Below are positions 1 through 11,086 of a stretch of 64,000 bases of DNA, piece by piece (the stretch's first letter is position 1; each line of letters begins with the position of its first letter). Under the pieces are notes generated by a model, which saw only the letters and a list, made by a program, of their open reading frames with translations, ran no database searches and was not told the DNA's origin. This DNA comes from Pararobbsia alpina. Its GTDB lineage: Bacteria > Pseudomonadota > Gammaproteobacteria > Burkholderiales > Burkholderiaceae. Location: positions 1 to 64,000 of the forward strand of contig NZ_CADIKM010000025.1 in assembly GCF_902859895.1 (NCBI RefSeq). The letters run 5' to 3'. A program made the translations under genes and the position numbers.

Positions 1-1
1 T

Positions 2-973
2 TTCATTCCGATCACCTCGCCAACGGCGCCCGATGCCACGAATTTCGTTCCGGCGATCCTGAACATGCGGCCCGGCGAAAGGGAGTTCTGGCGGGTGACC
101 AACACCGCCGCAGATAGTGTCCTCGACCTTCAGTATGTCTTCGACGGCGTGCCACAGACGCTGCAACTTGTCGCCGTCGATGGGGTTCCGTTAAATTCGC
201 AAGATGGCACCGAGCCCGCTGCCGTGACCCCGGTGACACACTTCACGATGCCACCAGCCTCACGCGTGGAGTTCATCGTCTCTCCCCCTCCACCGCGGGT
301 GCGGCTGGCGCAGCTGACTACCTTGCGTGTCAATGGCGGCCCCTATTTCTACAATCTGCCACAGCGTCCTCTCGCGACGGTCCAGCTCCTCGGCGGACGG
401 CGCGAGGGCACCAAGGAGGACAGGAGCGATGATCATCAGATCGGAAGGTCTACCGCAAAGAGCACCACCCAGCAGCGCTTCGCCGGACTCGGAACGGCCC
501 AAGTAGCGGCGACCCACGCCTTGTACTTCGACGAGATTCCGCTCTCTCAATACTTCATGGGGGTGGAAGGCCAGACAGAGCGTCTTTTCGATCCGAACGC
601 GGCGCCCTCCATCGTGGTCACTCAAGGAACCGTGGAGGAATGGACCGTTGAAAACCGTACCCCGGAGAATCACGCGTTCCACATCCATCAGATTCACTTC
701 CTGGTGAAATCTCAGGATAACTTTGAGATCAACGGCTCAAAACAGGCGCCCGCCATCACCGGCCAGTACCTGGATACGGTACAAGTTCCGTTCTGGGATC
801 GGAACCCCAACCACCCCTTCCCCAGCGTCAAGCTTCGTCTCGACTTCCGCGGGCCGGATATTGGCGATTTCGTGTTTCACTGCCACGTCCTCAGTCACGA
901 GGACGCGGGCATGATGGCAATAGTGCGGGTCCAACCCAGTTCCACGGACAAAGGAGAGAACGGCCACCATTGA
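2..973 (+). CDS. Multicopper oxidase, C-terminal part (runs off left edge)
   Basis: Partial gene: the reading frame is open to the window edge, so the true start lies to the left. The visible 323 residues hold the second and third cupredoxin domains. Copper-ligand motifs are clear: HAFHIHQIHF (around base 670-700) supplies type 1/2/3 histidines, and HCHVLSHEDAGMM (around 880-920) is the classic HCH-x3-H-x4-M type 1 and trinuclear site. The family (CopA/CueO/laccase-like) oxidises Cu(I) or organic substrates with reduction of O2 to water, usually in the periplasm. A metal-type two-component system lies 0.8 kb downstream on the other strand, which fits a copper or metal homeostasis role, but the substrate is not readable from this fragment. 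Confidence 0.9.
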   Translation, partial: FIPITSPTAPDATNFVPAILNMRPGEREFWRVTNTAADSVLDLQYVFDGVPQTLQLVAVDGVPLNSQDGTEPAAVTPVTHFTMPPASRVEFIVSPPPPRVRLAQLTTLRVNGGPYFYNLPQRPLATVQLLGGRREGTKEDRSDDHQIGRSTAKSTTQQRFAGLGTAQVAATHALYFDEIPLSQYFMGVEGQTERLFDPNAAPSIVVTQGTVEEWTVENRTPENHAFHIHQIHFLVKSQDNFEINGSKQAPAITGQYLDTVQVPFWDRNPNHPFPSVKLRLDFRGPDIGDFVFHCHVLSHEDAGMMAIVRVQPSSTDKGENGHH

Positions 974-1034
974 CTCTCTTCCCTACAAGGACATGCAGCG
1001 CCGGGCGAATGATCGCCTCGCGTCGAGTCTTGAT

Positions 1035-1070
1035 GGGACGTGTGGCTCGGCAATTGCCGCACGTCCCTCT
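1035..1070 (+). terminator. Putative Rho-independent terminator after the multicopper oxidase
   Basis: A 12-bp stem (GGGACGTGTGGC, 1035-1046, pairing with GCCGCACGTCCC, 1056-1067, one G-U type pair) with a 9-base loop stands about 60 bases after the oxidase stop. The following T tract is weak (TCTGTGG), so termination is inferred from the hairpin only. Confidence 0.5.
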
Positions 1071-1251
1071 GTGGTCGGTTGACATGTGCGCCATCGTACC
1101 GATGGCGTTGACGTGAGCACGAAGGGTTTTCGCTATGTCGTCGACATGGCCCTCCAGCCGCCCTGGGCGCGCAGCTCGATGCGCGGAGCCCGAAAGATAG
1201 TCATCCATAGTCGGGCTGCTGACGTTCAGTCGCGGAGTCGTGCAGTCGAGC

Positions 1252-1617
1252 TCAGGCGTTGGCTGGCACTTTGTCGAGGAAGCCAATGACCGACTTCAGG
1301 CGGCCATCCTCAATCTCTGCAAAGTCCGTGCCCTTGATCATATCGGGTTCGGCTTGCGGCCCGAGCGTCCAGGAAAAGCGGATCTTGTTCCCATAGCCGT
1401 CGATGCGACCATCGAGCGTAAAGCGAAATCCCGGGAAGCGTTCATGCACGCCGCCGATCAGCGCGCCGATCCCGTCGCGGCCGTCACCGCGCATCAGCGG
1501 GTCGACATAGGTGGCGTCTTCACTCCATCCCTCAGCCAATAGGGCGCTACGGCGGATGGGATCGGTCTCGTTCCAGACGGCGATGTAGCGGTCGGCAATG
1601 TGGACAGCATCAGTCAT
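1252..1617 (-). CDS. Nuclear transport factor 2 (NTF2)/SnoaL-like protein
   Basis: 121-residue single-domain protein with the SnoaL/NTF2-like cone-shaped fold pattern: an N-terminal helix (ADRYIAVWNETD), then WSEDATYVDPL and repeated beta strands ending in GFLDKV. I chose the second ATG at 1617 because GGAG sits six bases before it; the first ATG at 1629 has no ribosome site. Family members are small enzymes or ligand-binding proteins, often ketosteroid-isomerase-like, and function cannot be assigned further. It is convergent with the oxidase and follows the two-component genes on the same strand with a gap of about 130 bases. Confidence 0.8.
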   Translation of the reverse strand: MTDAVHIADRYIAVWNETDPIRRSALLAEGWSEDATYVDPLMRGDGRDGIGALIGGVHERFPGFRFTLDGRIDGYGNKIRFSWTLGPQAEPDMIKGTDFAEIEDGRLKSVIGFLDKVPANA

Positions 1618-1751
1618 GTCAATCTCCATGGTTGGGATGCCTGTTCATTCAGGCAGAAACACGATAGCGAAGGCACAACGGGTGCTCAATTACGCGGCTG
1701 GTAATTTGGACGAATAGGGCTCTGCTTTGGCTCGCGTACTTGACCGCATCG

Positions 1752-3170
1752 TCAATCCGCCTCGTGTTTTGCGGGTTGGTCGCGCTGCCGCGGGAATGCC
1801 AATGTAAAACGCGTCACGTTTGCATTGCTCGTGGCGTGCCAGGTTCCGCCGTGCAGTAACATGATGCTGCGCACAATCGAGAGTCCAAGCCCGCTTGATT
1901 CCGACGACCGATGTCGAGACGCATCCGCACGATAAAAGCGATCGAAGAGCCGTTCAAGGTGCTGCGGCTCAATCGTCGGGCCGCGATTCTCGACATATAG
2001 GGTCGTGCCGTCGGGCCCTTGCTCAGCCACAGTCGAGATCGCCGTTCCGGGATCTGCGTAACGCACGGCATTCGCCAGCAAATTGGCAAGCGCGCGGCGC
2101 AGCAGCAACGGATCGGCCCACACGCTGCCGTCACCACGCCACTCGAGGCGGATGTTGCGCTCGTCTGCGAGACCTTCGAAATACTCCGCCATGCGCCCGA
2201 ACTCGTCCGCAACCCGCAGTGCTTGCGGCTCGATCGCATGGTCCGCATGTTCGGCGCGTGCGAGAAACAGCATGTTGTCGATCATCTTCGACATGCGCTG
2301 CAGCTCCTCGAAGTTGGAACCGAGGAGCCGCTGGTAGTACGCAATATCGCGCGGCTGGCTCAATCCGACTTCGGTCTGACCAAGCAGATTGCCGATCGGC
2401 GTACGCAGGTCGTGCGCCATGTCGGCAGACACCTGCTTCAATTGCGTGAAGCCTCGCTCCAGGCGGTTTAGCATGCCGTTGAACGCACCGATCAGTGCGT
2501 CGAGTTCGCGCGGCGCATCGCGGCGGTCGATGCGCGTCGAAAGGGTGCCAATACCGATTGAGGCGGTCTGCGCAGCAAGACGCCGCAACGGATACATGCC
2601 GCGCCGGGCGAGGCCGAAAGCGAGCAACGCAGCGAGAAACGCGGCCGTCGATGCGAATAGCAGTATCTGGTCGCGATAGTCGTTCAGCATCCGCGTGCGC
2701 TCGGTCATCAGCCGGCCCGAGATGATTTGCAGATCGCGCTGCCCGCCCACGCCGCGCGCGGCGGCCGCGACGTAAATGAACGGCGTGCCGTCGCTTGTAC
2801 GCGCGTGATGAACGGCGTCGAGCGAGAGCGCAAGGTCCGCCGGCACGGGCGTCACCACTGGCACTGCCGTGTGGTGGGGGTTCACGACGATGAGCGGCGC
2901 TTCGCCCAGATAGCGCACCACGAGCAAAGACTCAGTATTGCCGAGCATGTTGGCGAACAGATGCGGCTTCTCATGGATCAGATCGCGCACGTCGACATCC
3001 TGCATCAACGTACGGATCTGATCGACACGGGTGACGAGCGCCGCGTCGTCCCGCACGACGAGCTGCGCTTCGAGCTTTCGGTACAACGCGTAGCCGACGA
3101 TCGACATCGCGCCGAATGCCAGCAGCGCGAACAGCAACGCGAGGCGCGTCGTGAGCGACAACTGCTTCAT
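1752..3170 (-). CDS. Heavy-metal sensor histidine kinase (CusS/IrlS-like)
   Basis: 472-residue membrane sensor kinase. Order: TM helix about residues 9-30, periplasmic sensor about 31-165, TM helix about 168-188, HAMP about 189-241, HisKA with phospho-accepting His253 in [11 protein letters not shown], then HATPase with N box ([13 protein letters not shown]) and G box (GLGLSIVRS). The layout and HDLRTP motif are those of the CusS/CopS/IrlS group, which sense periplasmic copper, silver, zinc or cadmium and phosphorylate an OmpR-type regulator. Its start overlaps the regulator stop by ATGA, so the two are translationally coupled. That regulator is frameshifted, so the kinase may lack a partner. 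The metal is not deducible. Confidence 0.9.
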   Translation of the reverse strand: MKQLSLTTRLALLFALLAFGAMSIVGYALYRKLEAQLVVRDDAALVTRVDQIRTLMQDVDVRDLIHEKPHLFANMLGNTESLLVVRYLGEAPLIVVNPHHTAVPVVTPVPADLALSLDAVHHARTSDGTPFIYVAAAARGVGGQRDLQIISGRLMTERTRMLNDYRDQILLFASTAAFLAALLAFGLARRGMYPLRRLAAQTASIGIGTLSTRIDRRDAPRELDALIGAFNGMLNRLERGFTQLKQVSADMAHDLRTPIGNLLGQTEVGLSQPRDIAYYQRLLGSNFEELQRMSKMIDNMLFLARAEHADHAIEPQALRVADEFGRMAEYFEGLADERNIRLEWRGDGSVWADPLLLRRALANLLANAVRYADPGTAISTVAEQGPDGTTLYVENRGPTIEPQHLERLFDRFYRADASRHRSSESSGLGLSIVRSIMLLHGGTWHATSNANVTRFTLAFPRQRDQPAKHEAD

Positions 3171-3840
3171 GCTTCGTGCTCGAATCGGTACCCCACACCG
3201 TGCACCGTATGGATCAGGCGTGCGGCAAAGGGCTCATCGACTTTCTGCCGCAGCCGGCGCACCGCGACATCGACGACGTTGCTGTCGCTGTCGAAATTCA
3301 TGTCCCACACGCGCGAGGCGATCAGCGTGCGGGACAGTACCTGTCCTTGATGCTGCGCGAAGAAGTGAAGCAGATTGAATTCCTTGTTGGTCAGTGCAAT
3401 GCGCAAGCCGCCGCGTTCGACGCGCCGCTTCGGCACGTCGATGCGCAGATCGCCTATTTCCAGCACCTCTTCCTGTTTCTGCGGCTGCCCACGGCGCAAG
3501 ATGATGCGGATGCGGGCCAGCAATTCAGCGAACGAAAACGGCTTGACGAGGTAGTCGTCGGCACCAAGATCGAGACCCTTGAGCCGGTCTTCGAGCGTAC
3601 CGCGCGCGCTCAGGAACAGACCGGCGTGTTCGTGCGCGCGCCGAGCTTGTTCATCACGGTCCAGCCGTCCATCTCCGGCATCATCACGTCGAGCAGAATC
3701 AGGTCGTAGCGCATTTCCTGCGCCAGATGCAGCCCGTCGATGCCGTTTGCGGCAACGTCGACGATATAACCAGCCTCCGTCAAGCCGTTGAACAGGTATT
3801 GACCCGTCTTCGCTTCGTCTTCAATGACCAGGAGTCTCAT
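3167..3840 (-). pseudogene. OmpR-type heavy-metal response regulator (CusR/IrlR-like), frameshifted
   Basis: Two reading frames together make a standard 224-residue OmpR/PhoB regulator. The receiver half starts at [10 protein letters not shown] (ATG at 3838-3840) with phospho-Asp51 in [12 protein letters not shown]. The winged-helix half ends in [12 protein letters not shown]. Between them the frame breaks at about 3617: the receiver should continue ...TPVLFLSARG but reads TPVCS-stop (stop at 3608-3610), which one missing G on the + strand explains. The halves are otherwise colinear and well conserved, so the defect is recent or a sequencing error. Unrepaired, the product would be a truncated receiver without DNA-binding domain. 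It lies between the hydrolase gene and its coupled kinase. Confidence 0.88.
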
Positions 3841-3946
3841 AGTGCCGTATCGTCGCAGTTTCGCTTGCATGCCCGTGATCGGGAAGGCACCCGCGGGTTT
3901 GCCCCCCGATCGCACGCCAACGCGTCGCGACGGAAGCGGCGACCGC

Positions 3947-4720
3947 CTACTGGGCCGATTGCTGCGCCGCCTGTTCGATCAGCGCAGCGACTTCCTTCGG
4001 ATGGGATTCATACACCGAATGACTCGCGCCGTCGATTTCCACCGTGTGCGAGTGCGCGCGCGCCGCATACATGCGCTCGAGGTCTGGGTTGATGATCTTG
4101 TCCGCTTTCGCGACCATATACCAGCTCGGCTTTGTTTTCCACGCCGGATCGGGAATCAGCGCGGTGAACACAGCAGCCGAAGTCGGCATCTGCGCGTTCG
4201 CTTCGAATTCGGCCTGCGCGCGCGGCAGGTCCGCCGCGAAGTCCGACGGATAGTCGGCTGGATTCAGGTAGAGGAAATTATCCGGCGTCTTGATGACCGC
4301 CTTCGTCGAATTCGGGTACTTCTTGCCGTTGCTCGCTTCGGTTTCGCCTACATCGAGCGCATGCGCGGCGATGTAGACCAGCGACTTCACGTGATCATCG
4401 TTGCCCGCTTCGGTGATGATCGCACCGCCGTAGCTATGACCCACCAGCACACACGGACCGTCGAGGCTGTCGAGCACGCGCTTGGTGGCAGTCACGTCTT
4501 CGTTGAACGAGGTCAGCGGTTCCTGCACCAGCTTGACCCTGTAGCCATCCTTGATCAGGATGTTGTAGACGGGACGCCAGCCTGCGCCGCCGACGAAGGC
4601 GCCGTGAACCAGCACGATGTTCTTCACCGGCGCGGCGAATGCAGGCGCAGCGGCAGCGGTGAGCAGGCAGAGCGTGGCGGCGGCCTGTGCGGCGGCCGAG
4701 CGAAAAGTGGGAAAGCGCAT
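3947..4720 (-). CDS. Secreted alpha/beta hydrolase
   Basis: 257-residue alpha/beta-hydrolase with a Sec signal peptide (residues 1 to about 30, ending APAFAA). The start at 4720 is set by AAGGAG five bases upstream; an ATG eight codons earlier has no site. The nucleophile is Ser96 in GHSYGG, the oxyanion strand is IVLVHGAF, the acid is probably Asp in AKADKI, and the catalytic His is in DGASHSVYESHP. This is the EstC/salicylate-esterase-like branch of small hydrolases with an LVHGAFVGGAGW start. Substrate unknown; acts in the periplasm. It lies 106 bases upstream of the metal response regulator on the same strand and could share its transcript. Confidence 0.88.
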   Translation of the reverse strand: MRFPTFRSAAAQAAATLCLLTAAAAPAFAAPVKNIVLVHGAFVGGAGWRPVYNILIKDGYRVKLVQEPLTSFNEDVTATKRVLDSLDGPCVLVGHSYGGAIITEAGNDDHVKSLVYIAAHALDVGETEASNGKKYPNSTKAVIKTPDNFLYLNPADYPSDFAADLPRAQAEFEANAQMPTSAAVFTALIPDPAWKTKPSWYMVAKADKIINPDLERMYAARAHSHTVEIDGASHSVYESHPKEVAALIEQAAQQSAQ

Positions 4721-6405
4721 GGCAACTCCTTGAGGAAGCATCACGTAAAAGGGATTGTGGTACAGCGTGATGCCAGTCTAAGGAGCGGGCTCCAACAGGG
4801 CGGTGACCCAATCATTGCGAAAAAATGACAGGAAAGATTCGTTGTCTCCCACCCGAGAATACGCATACCGGGAGCGGGAAACAGGCGTCTAAGGATAGAT
4901 TTACGCTAGTACCCGAGCGGTACAACTTCGACCTGAAGACCTCGTGTCGTGAGTCTTCGAGTGCCAGACGTTTTGTAGCCCTACTCAACCGTGGTAGGCT
5001 AGCTAATCACCGGTCCGGCCAACATGTACGAGGCGCTTTTTCGGCCCACAACGGCAAACCGGCTTAGCGATGGAGGCCACCCGTTGGATCCGTCTCCGCA
5101 GTTCGGCGCGCTTGGGGATAGCGGCTTCCAGGTCTTATGGGAAGACGGCGAACGCGCACTCTGCCGGACAGCGTGGCCGATGGCTGACGGCGGGCGGAGC
5201 GCCGTGCTCGCCGTACAGCCCACCGCGGAGCACCCGAGCTCAGCGAGCCTTGAACGCCTCGCGCACGAGTACCGCTTACGGGACCAACTGGACAGTGCAT
5301 GGGCGGCGCGGCCGCTGGAACTGGTGCGCGAAGGCGGTCGAACGCTCCTGTTGCTCGAGGACCCAGGCGGCGAGCCGCTTGCCGGACTCCTGGCGGCCCC
5401 CTTGGAAGTGGGGCGCTTCTTGCACCTCGCCATCAGCATCGCCGCCGTGCTCAGGAAGGTGCACCAGCGTGAGCTGATCCACAAGGACCTCAAGCCGGCC
5501 AACATTCTCGTGAACGCGAACGGCGAGGTGAGACTCACCGGGTTCGGTATTGCGTCGCGCCTGCCTCGTGAACGGCAAGCGCCCGAGCCGCCGGAGACCA
5601 TCGCCGGCACGCTCGCCTATATGGCCCCCGAACAAACCGGGCGTATGAACCGCTCGATCGACGCGCGCAGCGATCTCTACGCGCTCGGCGTCACGTTCTA
5701 CCAGATGCTCACGGGCTCGCTGCCGTTCGCCGCGGCCGATCCGATGGAGTGGGTGCACTGCCATATCGCGCGCCGCCCGGTGCCGCCCGCCAAGCGGCTT
5801 GCGACCGTGCCGAAGGCGGTCTCGGCGATTGTCATGAAGCTGCTCGCCAAGACCGCCGAGGATCGATATCAGACCGCGACCGGCGTCGAGCACGATCTGC
5901 GGCACTGCCTGGCTGAGTGGGAGCGTCACGGCCGCATCGACGGTTTTCCGCTGGGCCGGAAGGACACGCCGGACCGACTGCTGATCCCTGAAAAACTATA
6001 CGGCCGCGAGCGCGAGATCGCTTCTCTGCTCGCCGCCTTCGACCGCGTGGTCGCGAGCGGCGCAACGGAACTCGTACTCGTGTCCGGCTATGCCGGCATC
6101 GGCAAGTCCTCGGTGGTCAACGAGTTGCACAAGGTGCTGGTGCCGCCGCGCGGACTGTTCGCCGCCGGAAAGTTCGACCAGTACAAGCGCGACATCCCTT
6201 ATGCGACGCTTGCCCACGCGTTCCAGGGCCTCGTCCGCTCGCTGCTGGGCAAGAGCGATGCCGAGCTGGCGCCCTGGCGCGAGGCGCTGCGGGAGGCACT
6301 GGGCCCAAACGGCCAGCTGATGATTGACCTCATCCCCGCGCTGGAGCCGCTGATCGGCCCGCAGCCACCGATGTCGGAGCTGCCGCCGCAAGACGAACAG
6401 CGCCG

Positions 6406-6410
6406 TTTTT
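6406..6410 (+). other. T5 homopolymer at the frameshift in giant kinase copy 1
   Basis: Comparison with the paralogue, which reads CGT TTT CAG here, places one extra T in this run. It is the only point where the reading frame of copy 1 breaks. Confidence 0.85.
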
Positions 6411-9222
6411 CAGCTGGTGTTCCACCGACTGCTGGGCGTGTTCGCGCGGCCGGAGCATCCGTTAGCATTGTTCCTGGACGATCTGCAATGGCTGGACGCG
6501 GCGACGCTGGACCTGCTCGGCGATCTGACGGTCCAGTCGGACGTGGGATCACTGCTGTTGCTCGGAGCCTTCCGGGACAACGAGGTGGACCCGACCCATC
6601 CGTTGGCGCGTAGCCTGCAGGAGATCCGGCGGGCGGGCGGCCGGGTGAGTGAAATCGTGCTGTCGCCCCTGGCGCGCGCGGACGTCGGACGTCTCGTTGC
6701 GGATACGCTCCATTCCACCGCTGAGACGGTGGCCCCCCTGACGGAGCTGGTTTACGACAAGACCGGCGGCAATCCGTTTTTCACGATCCAGTTCCTGACC
6801 GCCTTGGCCGAGGAGAAGTTGCTCGTCTTCAGCCCCGAGGCCGGGCGCTGGCTCTGGGGCCTGAAGCGCATCCGTGCCAAGGGCTATACCGACAACGTGG
6901 TGGACCTGATGGTGGGCAAGCTCGCCCGCCTGCCGCCCGCGGCGCAGGAGGCCCTGCAATGGCTGGCCGCACTCGGCAACACGGCCGATTTCGCCGTGCT
7001 CGCGCTCATTCTGGGGCGATCCGCCGAGGCGATCCATGCGGCGCTCTGGGAGGCGGTGCGGGCGGGCCTGGTGCTTCGGCAGGACGAAGCCTACGCCTTC
7101 TTGCACGACCGGGTTCAGGAGGCGGCCTATTCGTTGATCCCCGAGGCGGCGCGGCCCGAACGGCATCTGCGCATCGGCCGAATCCTCTCGTCCAGCCTGC
7201 CCCCCGAGCAGGTCACCGAACGGATCTTCGATATCGTCAACCAGCTCAACCGCGGCGCCGCGCTCGTCGACGCGTCTGAGGAACGCGAACGCATCGCCGA
7301 GCTCGATCTGCGGGCTGGCGAACGCGCCCAGGCCGCTGCGGCCTATGCCGCGGCCCTGACCTATCTCGCTGCCGGGGCGAGGCTGCTGGCGGAGGACCGA
7401 TGGGCGCGGCGCTACGAACTCGCCTTTGCGCTCGAGTACCACCGCGCCGAGTGCGAGCTGCTGACGGCAGACCTGGCTGCGGCGGAGGAGCGGCTTACGC
7501 TGCTTGCCCAGCGTGCCAGGAACCTCGTCGACACCGCCGCCGTCGCGTGCCTGCGCATGACGCTCTACGAGACACTGGATCGAAGCGATCGGGGTGTCGA
7601 GGTGTGCCTCGATTACCAACACCACAGAGGCACCCACTGGTCGCCGCATCCCACCCATGACGAAGTCAGGCGGGAATACGACCAGATATGGCGTCAGCTC
7701 GGCGGCCGCTCGATCGAAGATTTAATTGACCTCCCGCTCATGAATGATCCGGAGGTCGGCGCGACCCTCGATGTGCTGATCGAAGTCGTAACGTCAGCAA
7801 TGCTCACCGATAAGAATTTGATCTCTCTGGTGGTTTGCCGGATGGTCAATATTAGCCTCGAATATGGCAACAGTGATGGATCGTGCTTCGCTTATATCTG
7901 GCTTGGCATGATTCTGGGGCCGCACTTCGGCGATTACCAGGCCGGATTCCGATTCGGCCGGCTCGGCTACGATCTGGTGGAAAAGCGCGAACTGCATCGC
8001 TACCAGGCCCGCGTTTACATGTCCTTCGCGACTATTGTCATGCCGTGGACGCAGCCCATTCAGGCCGGCCGGGCCTTGGTGCGTCGCGCCTTCGATATCG
8101 CAAACAAAACCGGCGACCTCACCTTTGCGGCATACAGCTGCAACCACCTCACCACGAATCTTCTCGCAGCCGGCGATCCGCTGAGCGAGGTGCAGAGAGA
8201 GGCCGAGCACGGGCTTGAATTCGTCCGGAAAGCTCGGTTCGATACGATGATCGGCATTCTCACCGCCCAGGTCGGTCTGATCCGGACGCTGCGTGGCCTG
8301 ACGTCCGAGTTCGGCTCCTTCAATGATGGACGGTTCGATGAGAACCGGTTCGAACATCGTTCGCAGAGTGATCCACCTTCGGCGTTTGCAGGATGCTGGT
8401 ATTGGATCCGCAAGCTGCAAGCGCGCGTCTTCGCGAATGATTGGGCTTGCGCCCTCGAGGCGGCATCGAGGGCGCAACAGCTTCTCTGGACGTCGCCGTC
8501 ATTCTTTGAAGTGGCCGAATACCACTTTTATACCGCGCTGGCGCGGGCAGCACAGTACGACGCGGCATCGACCGATGAACGGGCTCAGCATCTGCAGGCT
8601 CTCGCATCGCACCACGAGCAGCTCAAGACGTGGGCCGAGAACTGTCCGGAGAACTTTGCAAATCGCGCGGCATTGGTAGGCGCCGAGATGGCCCGCCTTG
8701 ACGGCCGCGAGCGGGATGCGATGGACCTTTACGAACAGGCCATCCGCTCGGCCCGCGACAACGGCTTCGTCCACAACGAGGCGATCGCCAACGAACGGGC
8801 TGCACGCTTCTACGCCAAGCTTGGCTTCGAAACGATTTCTTATGCGTATCTTAGAAACGCCCGCTACTGCTACGCGCGCTGGGGGGCCGACGCCAAGGTA
8901 AGGCAGCTCGACCAGTCCTATCCCTTGCTCAAGGATGAACTGCCCACCGTTAGGCCGACCGATACGATCGGGACGCCGGTCGACCAGCTCGACCTCGCGA
9001 CGGTGCTCAAGGTCTCGCAGGTCGTTTCGGGCGAGATCGTCCTCGTCAAACTGATCGATACGCTTCTGCGCACCGCACTCGAGCAGGCCGGCGCTGAAAG
9101 AGGCCTGCTCGTTCTGGTGCGCGAGGGCGAGCCACGGATCGAGGCCGAGGCGACAACCGGCGGCGACGCGATCCACGTGCACCTGCGCGACGAGGTCGTG
9201 GCCGCGGCCGCGCTGCCGGAGA

Positions 9223-10613
9223 CCGTACTCCACTATGTCCTGCGCACCGGGGAAAGTGTGATCCTCGATGATGCCTCGACCGAGTCCCCGTTCGCCGCCG
9301 ATCCTTACATCCGGCAGCAGCGGGCGCGCTCCATTCTCTGCCTGCCTCTGCTCGCGCAGGCAAAGCTGATCGGCGTGCTTTACCTCGAGAACAGCCTCGC
9401 ACCCCGCGTGTTTTCCCCAACGCGCATTGCAGTGCTGAAGCTGCTCGCCTCGCAGGCCGCGATCGCGCTGGAGAACGCCCGCTTGTACCGCGACCTCGCC
9501 GAACGCGAAGCGAAGATCGGGCGCCTCGTCGACGCAAACATCGTCGGCATATTGATTTGGGAGCTCGAAGGTCGGATTCTCGAAGCCAATGACGCGTTTC
9601 TGCGGATCGTGGGCTACGACCGTGACGATCTCATATCGGGGCGTCTGCGCTGGACCGAGCTCACGCCGCCCGAATGGCTCGAGCGCGACAAACGAGAGTG
9701 GGTACCCGTGCTCAAGGAGAGGGGGACATTGCAGCCTTTCGAGAAGGAGTACTTCAGGAAGGACGGCAGCCGAGTGCCGGTGCTCATCGGCGTGGCGATG
9801 TTCGAAGAGCGTGGAACCCAAGGTGTCGGTTTCGTGCTCGATCTGAGCGAGCGCAAACGAGCGGAAGCGGAATTGCGCGAGGTGCAGACGGAGCTTGCGC
9901 ACGCGAACCGCGCCGCGACGATGGGGCAGCTCACGGCTTCGATTGCGCATGAGGTCAATCAGCCGATCAGCGCGGCGGCGATCAACGCTGCGGCCGCGAT
10001 ACGCTGGCTCGGCGCGCGGACGCCCAATATCGATGAGGCCACGCAAGCACTCGAGCGCATCGTCGATGACGCGACGCGGGCTGGCGACATCATTGGGCGA
10101 ATTCGTGATCTCATCAAGAAAGCGCCCCCGCGCAAGGACAGCGTCGACGTCAACGAGGCAGTCCGCGAAGTGATTGAGCTCACGCGTGGTGAAGCGTCGA
10201 GGTACGGCATCTCCGTGCAGGCAGAACTCGAAGAGCGTTTGCCGCGCGTTCGCGGAGACCGTGTGCAGTTGCAACAGGTGATGCTCAACTTGATCGTCAA
10301 CGCCATCGAAGCGATGAGCGCAACGAGCGAGGGAGAGGGCGCGTTGCTGGTTAGCACGGCCACAGACTCCAGTAAGGGCGTATCGATCGCCGTGTCGGAC
10401 ACCGGTCCGGGACTGCCGGCCGATGCGGTCAACCGCGTCTTCGATCCGTTTTATACGACTAAGGCGAGTGGCCTGGGCATGGGCTTGTCGATCTGCCGCT
10501 CGATCATCGACGCGTATGGGGGACGTCTCTCGGCGAAACCGAACGTGCCTCGCGGTGCCGTGTTCCAGTTTTCCCTACCGGCTCACGCGGACAATCCATT
10601 GGGAGGGGCCGGC
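9223..10613 (+). repeat. 1,391-bp exact direct repeat, copy A
   Basis: Covers the end of the GAF domain, PAS, HisKA and HATPase of giant kinase copy 1. I compared it line by line with 21573-22963 and found no difference. The flanks differ at once (A versus G at 9222, G versus A at 10614). The offset is 12,350 bases. Confidence 0.93.
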
Positions 10614-10643
10614 GCTGATCCGGAAGCTCCGCCGATGCGTTAA

Positions 10644-11086
10644 AGCTGGAACCGTTTGTGCCTACGAACCTCCGATGTCGAAATGCGGATTCAACCGGTG
10701 GATGCCTCGTCATCATTCACACGAGCACCCCGTCGTTCCCGACGGCCGTGGTGTCCAGACTGCTCTCGAGTAGACCCGCGATCATGTCGTCGGTGGTCGT
10801 GAAGAAGTCATTGCAGCATACGTGCATTCGAAGCCAAAGCACCATTCGTGCATTGCTTATGTGACGGCGTGCTTTCCAAAAGCGAGGTTGTCGCGACGCA
10901 CGACCGGTATCAGTCACTCGAGATCATCGTGCCTGGACGACCTTCACACGCCGCGCAGAAATCCGACGCACCGGCATGCTTCCTATTCCGAACGATTTAC
11001 TAATGACAATTCGTCGCTTCCGTCGACTTCACCGAATGCATACGATGTTTGTTTCGGGTAGTGAATGCGCCGACGGGGACCATCCA
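10644..11086. other. Intergenic region between giant kinase 1 and the SsuA-like gene
   Basis: 443 bases with no convincing gene. Short frames on both strands have no recognisable protein and no ribosome site. The first 30 bases still resemble the sequence after kinase copy 2, so the duplication extends slightly past the stop. The promoter for the SsuA-like gene should be here, but I could not identify it. Confidence 0.5.

Larger units (their letters stand above)
5024..10643 (+). pseudogene. Giant pseudokinase-AAA-TPR-GAF-PAS-histidine kinase, copy 1 (frameshifted)
   Basis: Two overlapping frames (5024-6613 and 6417-10643) form one protein of about 1,870 residues colinear with the intact copy at 17384-22975. 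The frame breaks at a T5 run (6406-6410); copy 2 has four T, so one extra T explains it. Domain order: Ser/Thr-kinase-like domain (HKDLKPANI, then GFG in place of DFG), AAA ATPase (Walker A GYAGIGKSS, Walker B ALFLDDLQW), TPR-like helical region, GAF, PAS (GILIWELEGRILEAND), HisKA (SIAHEVNQP) and HATPase (NLIVNAIEAM, GLGMGLSICRS). The 3' 1.4 kb is base-identical to copy 2. No response regulator is adjacent. Unless the T run is an error or is corrected by slippage, the histidine-kinase part would not be made from the first start. Confidence 0.85.

Noticed and set aside
3824-4828. 334-codon + strand frame opposite the alpha/beta hydrolase
   Set aside because: Arg-rich antisense frame; the hydrolase has a signal peptide, ribosome site and catalytic triad.
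8499-10274. Long open frame on the minus strand (591 codons) and its twin at 21458-22624
   Set aside because: Antisense shadows of the giant kinases, caused by high third-position GC. The translations have no recognisable domain and the twin merely mirrors the repeated 3' block.
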